From NCBI GenBank assembly GCA_016280445.1, contig JAEEGS010000083.1, positions 1 through 61,009 of the forward strand: a DNA stretch of 61,009 bases, in the 5' to 3' direction. Each line of letters begins with the position of its first letter. Position 1 is the stretch's first letter. The translations under genes were made by a program, and so were the position numbers. This document shows, piece after piece, positions 6,385-14,348 of this stretch. The DNA comes from Bacteroidaceae bacterium. GTDB taxonomy: Bacteria; Bacteroidota; Bacteroidia; Bacteroidales; Bacteroidaceae. The notes below the pieces were generated by a model. It had not been told where the DNA came from. It was given only the letters and a program-made list of their open reading frames with translations, and did no database searches.

Positions 6385-8016
6385 ATGAAGAAAACAATGA
6401 AATATCTCAGCATGATCGCCCTTGCATTGGTGGGCGCAGTAATGATCGGATGCTCCAGCGACGACGATAACATCGACACTCCGAAGCAACCCGAAAACAA
6501 AGACAATAATGTAGTAACCCTGACCACGACCATTGGTCGCGAAAACAGTGACGGTGCAAAAACCCGCGCTCTCGCACCCACTGGCGAGAAAACCTTTGCC
6601 GTTGGCGAGAAAATAGCCATCGTCTATACGAATACTAGCAATCAGATCGTGAAAGGAGAGAGTGAAGCGCTGACCGAAAGCGACATTCTCGAATCAGGTA
6701 AGGAGGCCAATTTCACCTTTACGCTCGAGAGCCCCGACAGAACAAAGGATGTGACCTATATCTATCCCGCTGCGATGGCAGATGCCAACGGTTCTGTGAA
6801 CACCGGCAATCTGGCTACGCAAAATGGTACATTGGCGTATATTTCCAGCGACTTAGACTTGGCTACTTATTCTGGTGCATGGGTCGATAAAAAATCGCTG
6901 CCTGTAGGTCTTCTTACTAACCAACTCGCTATCCTTTGCCTCGCGCTGAAGGACAATCTTGACGTCAACTCACTCACCAGCAGCATCACTGGTCTCACCC
7001 TGAGCGATGGCACTCATACATACAACATTACTCGTACAGCGGGGGAAGGTCCCATCTACGTGGCTATGCTTCCAACGTCAAATGCCACTATTGAGGTTAC
7101 AGCCACCGATGGCACCAAAACCTATGCGAAGTACCTGACCAACAAAACCTATGCGGCAAGCAATGGCTATACCCTTGCCTGGAAGATGGCAGAAGTCATC
7201 AAGGGCAAGTTCTCTGTCAGCAGCACCAAGCAGGTGTATTTCTCTACGGGTAACCTGCAGGCAACGACAAGCAACCTGGGTTCAACTTGGACATGGGCAT
7301 TTGCCGCAAACCAGTGGGATAAGGTAGGTGAAGCTGCCGCCAACACCAGCATCAGTGGTACCTACGACTCCGAAAAAGGAAAAACCTTACCCACCACAAG
7401 TACAAATGGCACTGTCGACCTCTTCGGTTGGAGCACAAGCAAGACATATCTTGGGATAAGTTATGATAATGACAATACCAATTATGAAGGTGATTTTGTT
7501 GATTGGGCTTCACACGCAGATGTGAAAGCTGCCATCGGTGATGGCTGGCGTACACTGGCTGGTGCAGAATGGTATCATTTGTTTTTCAACCGTAATACAT
7601 CCTCGGGCCATCGTTATTGCAAGGCAAAGGTGAACGGTGTTTTTGGCGTCATCTTGCTGCCTGACGATTGGCAAACCAGCTATCATAGCCTGACTCAATG
7701 CGATGTGGCGTCATTAACCTTTTCTGACGGTGCTATAGATCCATCTGGCAAGATTTCCCTTGAAGAGTGGAATAGTGACTTTGTTCCTCACGGTGCAGTT
7801 TTCCTACCTACAACTGGACAGCGTCGTTTGGATAAGCATTCAGTTGATGCTCCTGATGGTAGACTATATTACTGGTCTTCTACGAAAGGCGATACTGAGA
7901 CTGGTAGTGGTGCCAATGCTAATCGTGTGTACATCGATGCTAATGGAGTGGCACCTAATGCTGGCGGTGGAAGAAAATGGGGCTACGCCGTCCGCCTTGT
8001 TCGCAACGTCCAGTAA
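6385..8016 (+). CDS. Surface lipoprotein: fimbrillin-like N-terminus with FISUMP-like C-terminal domain
   Basis: The protein has 543 residues. A signal peptide ends in the lipobox VMIGC (Cys23), followed at once by SSDDD, which fits the Bacteroidota lipoprotein export signal for surface exposure. Residues 40-270 resemble fimbrillin-like proteins (EKTFAVGEKIAIVYTN, then TYIYPAAM, and ISS...AILCLALKD). From about residue 275 (GKFSVSSTKQVYFSTGNLQ) to the terminal WGYAVRLVRNVQ it resembles the FISUMP/major-paralogous domain common in Bacteroidales surface proteins. It is probably attached to the outer face of the outer membrane, as an adhesin or fimbria-like subunit. It follows the small-peptide gene by 13 nt and is followed by a hairpin. 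Confidence 0.78.
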   Translation: MKKTMKYLSMIALALVGAVMIGCSSDDDNIDTPKQPENKDNNVVTLTTTIGRENSDGAKTRALAPTGEKTFAVGEKIAIVYTNTSNQIVKGESEALTESDILESGKEANFTFTLESPDRTKDVTYIYPAAMADANGSVNTGNLATQNGTLAYISSDLDLATYSGAWVDKKSLPVGLLTNQLAILCLALKDNLDVNSLTSSITGLTLSDGTHTYNITRTAGEGPIYVAMLPTSNATIEVTATDGTKTYAKYLTNKTYAASNGYTLAWKMAEVIKGKFSVSSTKQVYFSTGNLQATTSNLGSTWTWAFAANQWDKVGEAAANTSISGTYDSEKGKTLPTTSTNGTVDLFGWSTSKTYLGISYDNDNTNYEGDFVDWASHADVKAAIGDGWRTLAGAEWYHLFFNRNTSSGHRYCKAKVNGVFGVILLPDDWQTSYHSLTQCDVASLTFSDGAIDPSGKISLEEWNSDFVPHGAVFLPTTGQRRLDKHSVDAPDGRLYYWSSTKGDTETGSGANANRVYIDANGVAPNAGGGRKWGYAVRLVRNVQ

Positions 8017-8060
8017 ACCGATACGCAGAACATACGAATTATTTCTTGTTAAAAAATTGA

Positions 8061-8090
8061 ATGAGGGTGCGTCAAATGACGCACCCTCAT
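8061..8090 (+). terminator. Perfect 13-bp hairpin after the lipoprotein gene
   Basis: ATGAGGGTGCGTC (8061-8073) pairs exactly with 8078-8090 around the loop AAAT, 44 nt after the stop. There is no U-run behind it, so it may act as an RNA-stabilising 3' end rather than a classic intrinsic terminator. Confidence 0.65.
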
Positions 8091-8277
8091 TGATATGAGT
8101 ACCCTATACGTGATTCTTATCTGTTGGACACTTTGCGGATGTCAGTCGTCTTCAAGGGAACACGTTTTTTAGAAGATGCCTGTCGATTGGGAGAATCACT
8201 TTGAAAAGATAGGCTGGAACAGATAGTTGAATCCCCATCATACTTCCTTCATCGAAATGACGGTGAGCCCTGCAGGG

Positions 8278-8346
8278 TAATTACGGTAGTGAGTGCGACG
8301 TGTTTACGGTAGTGAGTGTGACGTAATTACGGTTGCGGGCTTCCAT
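8278..8346 (+). repeat. Short tandem array, 23-nt period, three units
   Basis: Units start at 8278, 8301 and 8324. The shared core is TTACGGTAGTGAGTGNGACG in units one and two; the third keeps TAATTACGGT and then diverges. Read on the opposite strand the core is ACTACCGTAATTACG, which also occurs in the array at 45929-45997. Period and motif link the two loci. Confidence 0.75.
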
Positions 8347-8897
8347 CAACAGCCCCAATTGACCCATGTTGCCTTCGTTTTCAGCAACGAGATTGGCCAT
8401 TTGACCATAAAGTTCCTTCCAACTGAGGTCTGAGTGCTGAATTTCCGAACAACTCATATATGCGCCAAGTGCAGGAAAAACATCAGAACAAGGGGGTGTA
8501 CATACCTTTTGAGGACTGTGAGAACCGGATTTAGATGCATTATGTGCCTTTTGTAGGCTTTGGCATCGCGGGAGCGACGCTGTCAGACATGTCGTAATTC
8601 ATTGCTTTTTAGATGATTAAACAACACACTTTACTCTTGACAGTCTCAGTCTCAGAGTCTCAGTTAGTTTAAATGTCATATCCGCAGTCTCTTATTTTAT
8701 ATTTATATAATTGATTATTAATTAGTTATAAGTGTAATAAAAGAGGGCTTGTAGTTGAATTGTGTCTTTTTTTCGAACTGAGACTGAGACTCTGAGATTG
8801 TTAGTGATGGATAAACTATCTCTCTACAAGGCCTGTGAGCTGACAGAGCAGGACAAAAAGAAATGCTGTAAGGCTATTATACAAAATGCCCCAGAAA
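8347..8897. other. Gene-free stretch with a 14-nt inverted repeat; possible decayed gene
   Basis: CTCAGAGTCTCAGT (8651-8664) and its reverse complement (8783-8796) flank an AT-rich 118-nt segment. On the minus strand a frame without start codon is open from about 8600 down to 8287 and could be a decayed 3' end of a gene, but I recognise no family. No credible gene was found. Confidence 0.45.
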
Positions 8898-8929
8898 ATT
8901 GGTGGTATCAACAAGTATTCATACCTTTG
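8898..8929 (+). promoter_or_regulatory. Promoter of the CAT-like gene
   Basis: ATTG (8898-8901) and TACCTTTG (8922-8929) spaced 20 nt. The start codon at 8934 is only 4 nt after the -7 box, so transcription would begin at or very near the ATG. Confidence 0.6.
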
Positions 8930-8933
8930 TGGC

Positions 8934-9557
8934 ATGAAGATAGAAATACAACCTCAAGAGAGCAATCGTGCGGAGGCATTCAAGATGTGGATGTCGTCGC
9001 CTCAACCTATGGTGACGCTTGTGAAGACGCTGGATGTCAGCCGTTTGGTGAAGGTCGGCAAGCGGACGGGCATGAAGTTCAATATGCTGCTGTGCTGGTG
9101 CATCGGCAAGGCGGCAAGCGAGATGGAAGCATTCTACCTGTTGCCAGAGGAAGGAAAACTGTTCCGTTACGACAGGCTGGCTGTCAATGTGATTGTAGAT
9201 AACTGCAAGGGTGGTATCAGCACCTGTGATGTGCCTTTCACGGACGATTTGTCTCAATTCAACCAGCAATATCTGCAACTCACGCAGCAGGTGGCTGAGA
9301 GTTGCGAGAACATGGAACGGAAGGACTGCATGATTGTCGGCACGTCTGCCATGCCACAGACGGAACTTGACGGCATCGTGAATCAATACTGCGGCATTTT
9401 CAACAACCCGTTTCTGGCATGGGGAAAATATCGTCAAAGCTGGTTCAAGACCATGTTGCCGGTGTCGTTTCAGTTCCATCATGTGCAGATGGACGGAGGG
9501 CATGCGGCACGTTTCTTGGAAGGGGTGCAACAAACAATCAATCAATTGAAAGGTTGA
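8934..9557 (+). CDS. Chloramphenicol-acetyltransferase-like protein (CatA-type fold)
   Basis: The 207-residue protein has the CAT signature near its end: FHHVQMDGGHAARFL, with His183 and Asp187 in the HHxxxDG catalytic motif. N-terminal MWMSSPQPMVTLVKTLDVSRL and the central TKGI-like strand region also fit. CAT enzymes move acetyl from acetyl-CoA to a hydroxyl; many Bacteroidota homologues of this length have not been shown to act on chloramphenicol, so resistance should not be assumed. The start at 8934 gives the standard domain length; an upstream in-frame start at 8886 lies before the promoter box. It converges with pyrG with an 18-nt gap. Confidence 0.82.
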   Translation: MKIEIQPQESNRAEAFKMWMSSPQPMVTLVKTLDVSRLVKVGKRTGMKFNMLLCWCIGKAASEMEAFYLLPEEGKLFRYDRLAVNVIVDNCKGGISTCDVPFTDDLSQFNQQYLQLTQQVAESCENMERKDCMIVGTSAMPQTELDGIVNQYCGIFNNPFLAWGKYRQSWFKTMLPVSFQFHHVQMDGGHAARFLEGVQQTINQLKG

Positions 9558-9575
9558 GAGCCCTCTCCGAATAGA

Positions 9576-11255
9576 CTATGCGATACTTGCCTTGATGAAG
9601 TCCATGAAGAGCGGGTGGGGATGGAGGACGGTGGAGGCGTATTCGGGATGGAACTGGGTGCCGATGAACCAGCGGAGTTCGGGAATCTCGACTATCTCCA
9701 CGAGGTGGGAGTTCGGGTTGATGCCCACGCACTGCATGCCGTGCTGCTCAAATTCTTCTTGGTATTGGTTATTGAACTCGTAGCGGTGACGGTGGCGCTC
9801 CTGGATGAGTTGCTTCTTGCCATAGGCCTGCCATGTGCGGCTGCCGCTGGCGAGTTCGCAGTCATAGGCTCCGAGACGCATCGTGCCGCCCATCTCGGTG
9901 ACGGTCTTCTGCTCTTCCATGAGGTCGATGACATTGTGCTGGGTCGAAGTGTTCATCTCCATGCTGTGGGCATCGGTGTAGCCAAGCACGTGGCGGGCAA
10001 ACTCGATGACCATCATCTGCATGCCGAGACAGATGCCGAAGGTGGGGATATCGTGGGTGCGGGTGTATTCGACAGCGGTGATTTTGCCTTCGATGCCACG
10101 CTGTCCGAAGCCCGGACAGATGACGGCTCCTGCCATCCCTTTGAGTTTTTCTTCTACATTGTCGGGAGTGATGTCTTCACTGTTGATGAAGTGAAGGCGC
10201 ACTTTCACATTGTTGTAGATGCCCGCGAGATTCAGGCTCTCACGAATGGATTTATAGGCATCTTGCAGGTCGTATTTGCCCACGAGTCCGATGTGGACTT
10301 CACGAGTGGCATTGCGTTGCTTGTCGAGGAAGTCGTGCCATGATTTCATGGAAGGTGTCTCACCCACAGGGATGCCAATCTTGCGCATGATGGCGGCATC
10401 GAGTCCTTGTCGCTGCATGCTGACGGGCACTTCGTAGATGCTGGGCATGTCCTCGCTCTGCACCACACATTCGAGGTCAACATTGCAGAAGGAGGCAACT
10501 TTCATGCGCAGGGCATCGTCGAGATGGCGCTCGGTTCTGAGCACAAGGATGTCGGGCTGGATGCCCATGCCCTGCAGTTCCTTGACGGAGTGCTGGGTGG
10601 GTTTTGTCTTCAGTTCTTCGGCTGCTTTCAGATAAGGTACGTAAGTGAGATGGACACACACGGCATCGCGACCCAGTTGCCAGCGCAGTTGTCGGATGGC
10701 CTCCATGAAGGGGGCACTCTCGATGTCGCCAATGGTGCCTCCCACTTCGGTGATGACGAAGTCGAAAGACCCTCTCCCCAGCCCTCCCCCGTAATGGGGA
10801 GGGAGACCGTCCGGATGGCTCTCCCCATTATGGGGGAGATGTCCGTTAGGACAGAGGGGGTCTTCCTCTCTCAACATTCTCCGTTTGATTTCATCAGTGA
10901 TGTGAGGCACGACTTGAATGGTCTTGCCGAGGTAGTCACCATGACGTTCGCGATCGATGACGGTCTTGTAGATGCGTCCAGTGGTGATGGAGTTGTTGCG
11001 TGTGGTGTGTATGCCCGTGAACCGCTCGTAGTGGCCAAGGTCGAGGTCGGTCTCCATGCCATCGACGGTGACGTAGCACTCGCCGTGTTCGTAGGGGTTG
11101 AGTGTGCCTGGGTCGATGTTGATGTAAGGGTCGAACTTCTGGATGGTGACTTTGTAGCCGCGTGCTTGCAGCAATTTGCCGATGCTGGCGGAGATGATGC
11201 CTTTGCCCAGAGAGGATACCACGCCGCCTGTGACGAAGATGTATTTTGTGTTCAT
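9576..11255 (-). CDS. pyrG: CTP synthase with in-frame palindromic-element insertion
   Basis: PyrG makes CTP from UTP, ATP and glutamine. The amidoligase half starts with the P-loop TGGVVSSLGKGI, and the GATase half has the nucleophile motif GICLGMQMM and the catalytic GTQFHPE. At residues 131-163 the usual short loop before FDFVITEVGGTIGDIES is replaced by a Pro/Gly/His-rich stretch (DPLCPNGHLPHNGES, then PPHYGGGLGRGS) encoded by the 97-nt palindromic element at 10767-10863. This explains the length of 559 residues against about 535-545 usually. The catalytic residues are intact, so the enzyme is probably active. It is the last gene of the gltB-gltD-dapL-purF-pyrG operon, 3 nt after purF. 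Confidence 0.96.
   Translation of the reverse strand: MNTKYIFVTGGVVSSLGKGIISASIGKLLQARGYKVTIQKFDPYINIDPGTLNPYEHGECYVTVDGMETDLDLGHYERFTGIHTTRNNSITTGRIYKTVIDRERHGDYLGKTIQVVPHITDEIKRRMLREEDPLCPNGHLPHNGESHPDGLPPHYGGGLGRGSFDFVITEVGGTIGDIESAPFMEAIRQLRWQLGRDAVCVHLTYVPYLKAAEELKTKPTQHSVKELQGMGIQPDILVLRTERHLDDALRMKVASFCNVDLECVVQSEDMPSIYEVPVSMQRQGLDAAIMRKIGIPVGETPSMKSWHDFLDKQRNATREVHIGLVGKYDLQDAYKSIRESLNLAGIYNNVKVRLHFINSEDITPDNVEEKLKGMAGAVICPGFGQRGIEGKITAVEYTRTHDIPTFGICLGMQMMVIEFARHVLGYTDAHSMEMNTSTQHNVIDLMEEQKTVTEMGGTMRLGAYDCELASGSRTWQAYGKKQLIQERHRHRYEFNNQYQEEFEQHGMQCVGINPNSHLVEIVEIPELRWFIGTQFHPEYASTVLHPHPLFMDFIKASIA
10767..10863 (-). repeat. Two-lobed palindromic element, copy 1, inside pyrG (97 nt)
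   Basis: Ends AGACCCTCT (10767) and AGAGGGGGTCT (10863) are inverted repeats. Lobe one is CCCTCCCC-CGTAAT-GGGGAGGG, lobe two CTCCCC-ATTAT-GGGGGAG, separated by CGTCCGGATGG. Relative to pyrG it lies in the opposite orientation from the copies in the GH2 and trmB genes, and it is translated without a stop in the frame used. Confidence 0.9.
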
Positions 11256-11258
11256 AGG

Positions 11259-13091
11259 TTATTTGTAGTTTTGTTCGTACCAGTTGATGTATGCCTGATT
11301 GACGAGTCGTACACCGCCTGTCGTGGGGTAGTTGCCGCTAAAGTACCAATCGCCAGGGTGGTGCGGACAGGCGTTGTGAAGTCCTTCGAGCGACTGGAAA
11401 ACGAGTTGCATGGGTGTCGTCATGCCGTCAGGTCGGAGAAGGTCGAGCATCTTCTCCGAAATCTCGTCGGTGCTGAAGGGCTTGTAGATTTCCTTGACGT
11501 AGTTGTGCATCTCTTCGGCTGGAAGGGATTGCTGTTTCATGCACTTCAGGTAGATGTCGTGAAGCGTCTGCCAGTTGCCGTGCTCGATGTGGAGTTGCAC
11601 GGCTGCACGGAAGGCGATGAACTCGTCGAGGTGTGACATGTCGATGCCGTAGTAGTCGGGATAGCGCACTTGCGGACATGAACTGACGAGCACCATCTTC
11701 TTGGGGTGTAACCGGTCGAGGATGCGGATGATACTCTCGCGGAGGGTGGTGCCACGCACGATGGAGTCGTCGATGATGACGAGATTGTCCACCTGTGGTT
11801 CCAGCGCTCCGTAGGTGATATCATAAACGTGGGCGGCAAGGTCGTTGCGTTGATTCCCCTCGGTGATGAAGGTGCGGAGTTTGATGTCCTTGATGGCTAC
11901 TTTCTCGCTACGGATGTAGTTGTGGAGGATGGCACGCAGTTCCTCCCTCGTGGGACGATGCTGCTGTGTCAGCCGGAACAGTTGCTCCACCTTTTGTTCG
12001 TTCAGTTGTTTCTTGAATCCGTCCATCATGCCGTAGAAGGCCACTTCGGCAGTGTTGGGCACATAACTGAACACCGTGTGCTCTAAGTCTCCATCAATGG
12101 CCTTGTCTATCTGTGGTGTGAGTTGTTCGCCCAATGCCTTGCGCTCGCGGTAGATGTCACGGTCGCTGCCTCGACTGAAATAAATGCGTTCGAACGAGCA
12201 GGCGTGGTTGCCCTTCGGAGGAAGAACTTGGGTGAGGGCGACATTGCCGTTCTTATGTACGGTGAGTGCCTGTCCAGGAAGAAGTTCGTGAATGCTGTCG
12301 GTGGCCAAATCAAAAGTGGTCTGAATAACGGGACGTTCGGATGCCACCACCAGCACCTCATCGTCCCGATACCAGAAAGCGGGACGGATGCCCCAAGGGT
12401 CACGCATGGAGAACATCTCGCCACTGCCCGTGAATCCGCACAGCACATAGCCGCCATCGAACAACGGGGTGGACTTGCGCAGAATGTTCGTGATGTCAAT
12501 ATTGTCTTCGATGTATTGGGTCAGGTTGGTGCCTGTGAGACCCTGCATGTTGGCGATGTTGTAGAGACGTTCACTCTCTCGGTCCAGTCGATGCCCTATC
12601 AGTTCCAGCATGATGTAGGTGTCGTTGTAGATGCGTGGGTGCTGTCCCTTGGCAGTGATTTCGTCGAACACCTCATCCACGTTCGTGAGGTTGAAGTTGC
12701 CGCACAGACACAGGTTCTTGGCTCTCCAGTTGTTGCGGCGCATGAACGGGTGCACATGGGCGAGACCGCTCTTTCCTGTGGTGGAATAGCGGAGGTGTCC
12801 CATGAGGATTTGTGCCTCGTTCCATCCGTTGTTTCCCACCTGACTGAATATCTCGGTGATGGCACCACTGCCCAGCGCACGTTCGCGGAACATGTATTCC
12901 TCACCAGGCTTGGCTTCGAGATTGGTGCAGGCAATACCCGCACCCTCCTGACCTCTGTTGTGCTGCTTCTCCATCAGGAGATAGAGTTTGTTCAGCCCGT
13001 AGGTTGATGTTCCGTACTTCTCTTTGTAGTAACTGAGGGGCTTGAGCAGGCGAATCATTGCCACGCCACATTCGTGCTTGAGAGGTTCCAC
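11259..13091 (-). CDS. purF: Amidophosphoribosyltransferase-type class II glutamine amidotransferase
   Basis: The 610-residue protein catalyses, by family, formation of phosphoribosylamine from PRPP and glutamine, the first step of purine synthesis. Cys8 (MEPLKHECGVAM) is the likely nucleophile after N-terminal processing; RYSTTGKS (101-108) and GNFN (131-134) shape the glutaminase site. The PRPP loop is at 437-449 (LVIIDDSIVRGTT). The protein is longer than the classic 470-500 residue enzyme, with an extra segment at about 360-430 and a long tail; Bacteroidota carry such a long form, sometimes beside a short paralogue. It lies 36 nt after dapL and 3 nt before pyrG, consistent with an operon of glutamine-using enzymes. 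Confidence 0.88.
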   Translation of the reverse strand: MEPLKHECGVAMIRLLKPLSYYKEKYGTSTYGLNKLYLLMEKQHNRGQEGAGIACTNLEAKPGEEYMFRERALGSGAITEIFSQVGNNGWNEAQILMGHLRYSTTGKSGLAHVHPFMRRNNWRAKNLCLCGNFNLTNVDEVFDEITAKGQHPRIYNDTYIMLELIGHRLDRESERLYNIANMQGLTGTNLTQYIEDNIDITNILRKSTPLFDGGYVLCGFTGSGEMFSMRDPWGIRPAFWYRDDEVLVVASERPVIQTTFDLATDSIHELLPGQALTVHKNGNVALTQVLPPKGNHACSFERIYFSRGSDRDIYRERKALGEQLTPQIDKAIDGDLEHTVFSYVPNTAEVAFYGMMDGFKKQLNEQKVEQLFRLTQQHRPTREELRAILHNYIRSEKVAIKDIKLRTFITEGNQRNDLAAHVYDITYGALEPQVDNLVIIDDSIVRGTTLRESIIRILDRLHPKKMVLVSSCPQVRYPDYYGIDMSHLDEFIAFRAAVQLHIEHGNWQTLHDIYLKCMKQQSLPAEEMHNYVKEIYKPFSTDEISEKMLDLLRPDGMTTPMQLVFQSLEGLHNACPHHPGDWYFSGNYPTTGGVRLVNQAYINWYEQNYK

Positions 13092-13127
13092 TTTGAGAAT
13101 TGAAAATTGACAATTGATAATTAAAAA

Positions 13128-14312
13128 TTACAGTATCTTCTTGATGCGTTCCATCGCTTCAAGACTGTTCTCCCATGTGCCAAAGGCTGTGATGCGCACA
13201 TATCCTTCGCCGTTCGTTCCGAACCCTTCGCCAGGGGTGACGACCACGTGGGCATCGGTCAGCAAGCGGTGGAAGAAGTGCCAAGAGTCTTCGCCATCAG
13301 GTGTGGACACCCAAATGTATGGGGAATGTTCACCACCAAAAACCGTCAATCCGTAGAAGGCAAGGCTTTCGCGGATGAATTGTGCATTCTTCATGTAGTG
13401 CTGGATGGTGCGACGCACTTGCTGCTGACCTTCTGGTGTAAAAATGGCTTCAGCACCTCGCTGGGAGATATAAGATGCGCCGTTGAACTTGCTGCATTGG
13501 CGACGGTTCCAAAGGGAGTTGAGGCTTGTTCCGTCGGCGCTCTTCAACTCCTTCGGAATAATGGTATAGCCACAGCGGACGCCTGTGAATCCGGCAGTCT
13601 TCGAGAAACTGCGGAACTCGATGGCACATTCCTTCGCTCCCTCAATCTCGTAGATGGAGTGGGGCAGCGTGTCGTCCTGGATAAATGCCTCGTAGGCAGA
13701 ATCGTAGAGGATGAGTGCGTTTTCCCGAAGGGCGTAGTTGACCCATTCTGCCAACTTCTCCTTGGTGATGACAGCACCCGTCGGATTGTTGGGGTAACAG
13801 AGATAGATGATATCCAGATGTTCTGTCGGAATGTCGCCTGTAAAGCCGTTGCCCGCATGGCAAGGGATATACTTGATGTTGCGTCCTGCCATGATGTTGG
13901 TGTCCACATAGACAGGATAGACAGGGTCGGTGATGCCCACGAGGTTGTCGGTCGAGAGAATGTCGCCAATGTTTCCCGTGTCGCTCTTGGCGCCGTCGCT
14001 GATGAACACCTCTTCACGGTCGAGTTGGATGCCGCGAGGGGTGAAGTCGTGGGCGATGATGGCATCGATGAGGAAGTCGTAGCCGTGTTCAGGGCCATAT
14101 CCACGAAAGGTCTTGCCGTCGGCACATTCATCCACAGCACGATGCATGGCCTGGATGGCTGCATCGGGCAGGGGACGGGTCACGTCGCCAATACCAAGAC
14201 GGATGATGTCAGCCTCTGGGTGTTCTGCCTTGTAGGCATTCACTTGCTGGGCAATCTCGGCGAAGAGGTAGCGGTGGGAGAGTTGCAGGTAGTTTGTATT
14301 GATGCGAATCAT
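13128..14312 (-). CDS. dapL: LL-diaminopimelate aminotransferase
   Basis: The 394-residue fold-type I PLP enzyme converts tetrahydrodipicolinate plus glutamate directly to LL-diaminopimelate, for lysine and peptidoglycan. Hallmarks are RLGIGDVTRPLP near residue 38-50, FRGYGPEHGY, VFISDGAKSDTGNIGD, the NNPTGA motif at 175-180, and the PLP lysine Lys238 in SFSKTAGFTGVRCGYT. Length is just under the family norm of about 410. It sits 36 nt downstream of gltD and would receive its glutamate from the GltBD enzyme of the same operon. The dapL/purF spacer is made of simple AATTGAAAATTGACAATTG-type repeats. Confidence 0.95.
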   Translation of the reverse strand: MIRINTNYLQLSHRYLFAEIAQQVNAYKAEHPEADIIRLGIGDVTRPLPDAAIQAMHRAVDECADGKTFRGYGPEHGYDFLIDAIIAHDFTPRGIQLDREEVFISDGAKSDTGNIGDILSTDNLVGITDPVYPVYVDTNIMAGRNIKYIPCHAGNGFTGDIPTEHLDIIYLCYPNNPTGAVITKEKLAEWVNYALRENALILYDSAYEAFIQDDTLPHSIYEIEGAKECAIEFRSFSKTAGFTGVRCGYTIIPKELKSADGTSLNSLWNRRQCSKFNGASYISQRGAEAIFTPEGQQQVRRTIQHYMKNAQFIRESLAFYGLTVFGGEHSPYIWVSTPDGEDSWHFFHRLLTDAHVVVTPGEGFGTNGEGYVRITAFGTWENSLEAMERIKKIL

Positions 14313-14348
14313 GAAATCATTTACAATTTACAAATTACAATTTATGGC

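Noticed and set aside
8762-9202. Plus-strand open frame of 146 codons overlapping the CAT-like gene
   Set aside because: Most of it overlaps the CAT-like coding sequence in another frame; the first 25 codons match nothing I recognise and precede the promoter.
8934-9557. Chloramphenicol resistance gene
   Set aside because: The catalytic motif is present, but CAT-like proteins of this kind in Bacteroidota are often of unknown substrate; resistance is not supported by sequence alone.
10407-11636. Long open frame (409 codons) on the plus strand across pyrG and purF
   Set aside because: It is antisense to two clear housekeeping genes; its composition mirrors their codon bias and no family resemblance is seen. 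The same applies to long antisense frames over gltB, dapL, the dipeptidase, the kinase and dnaX.
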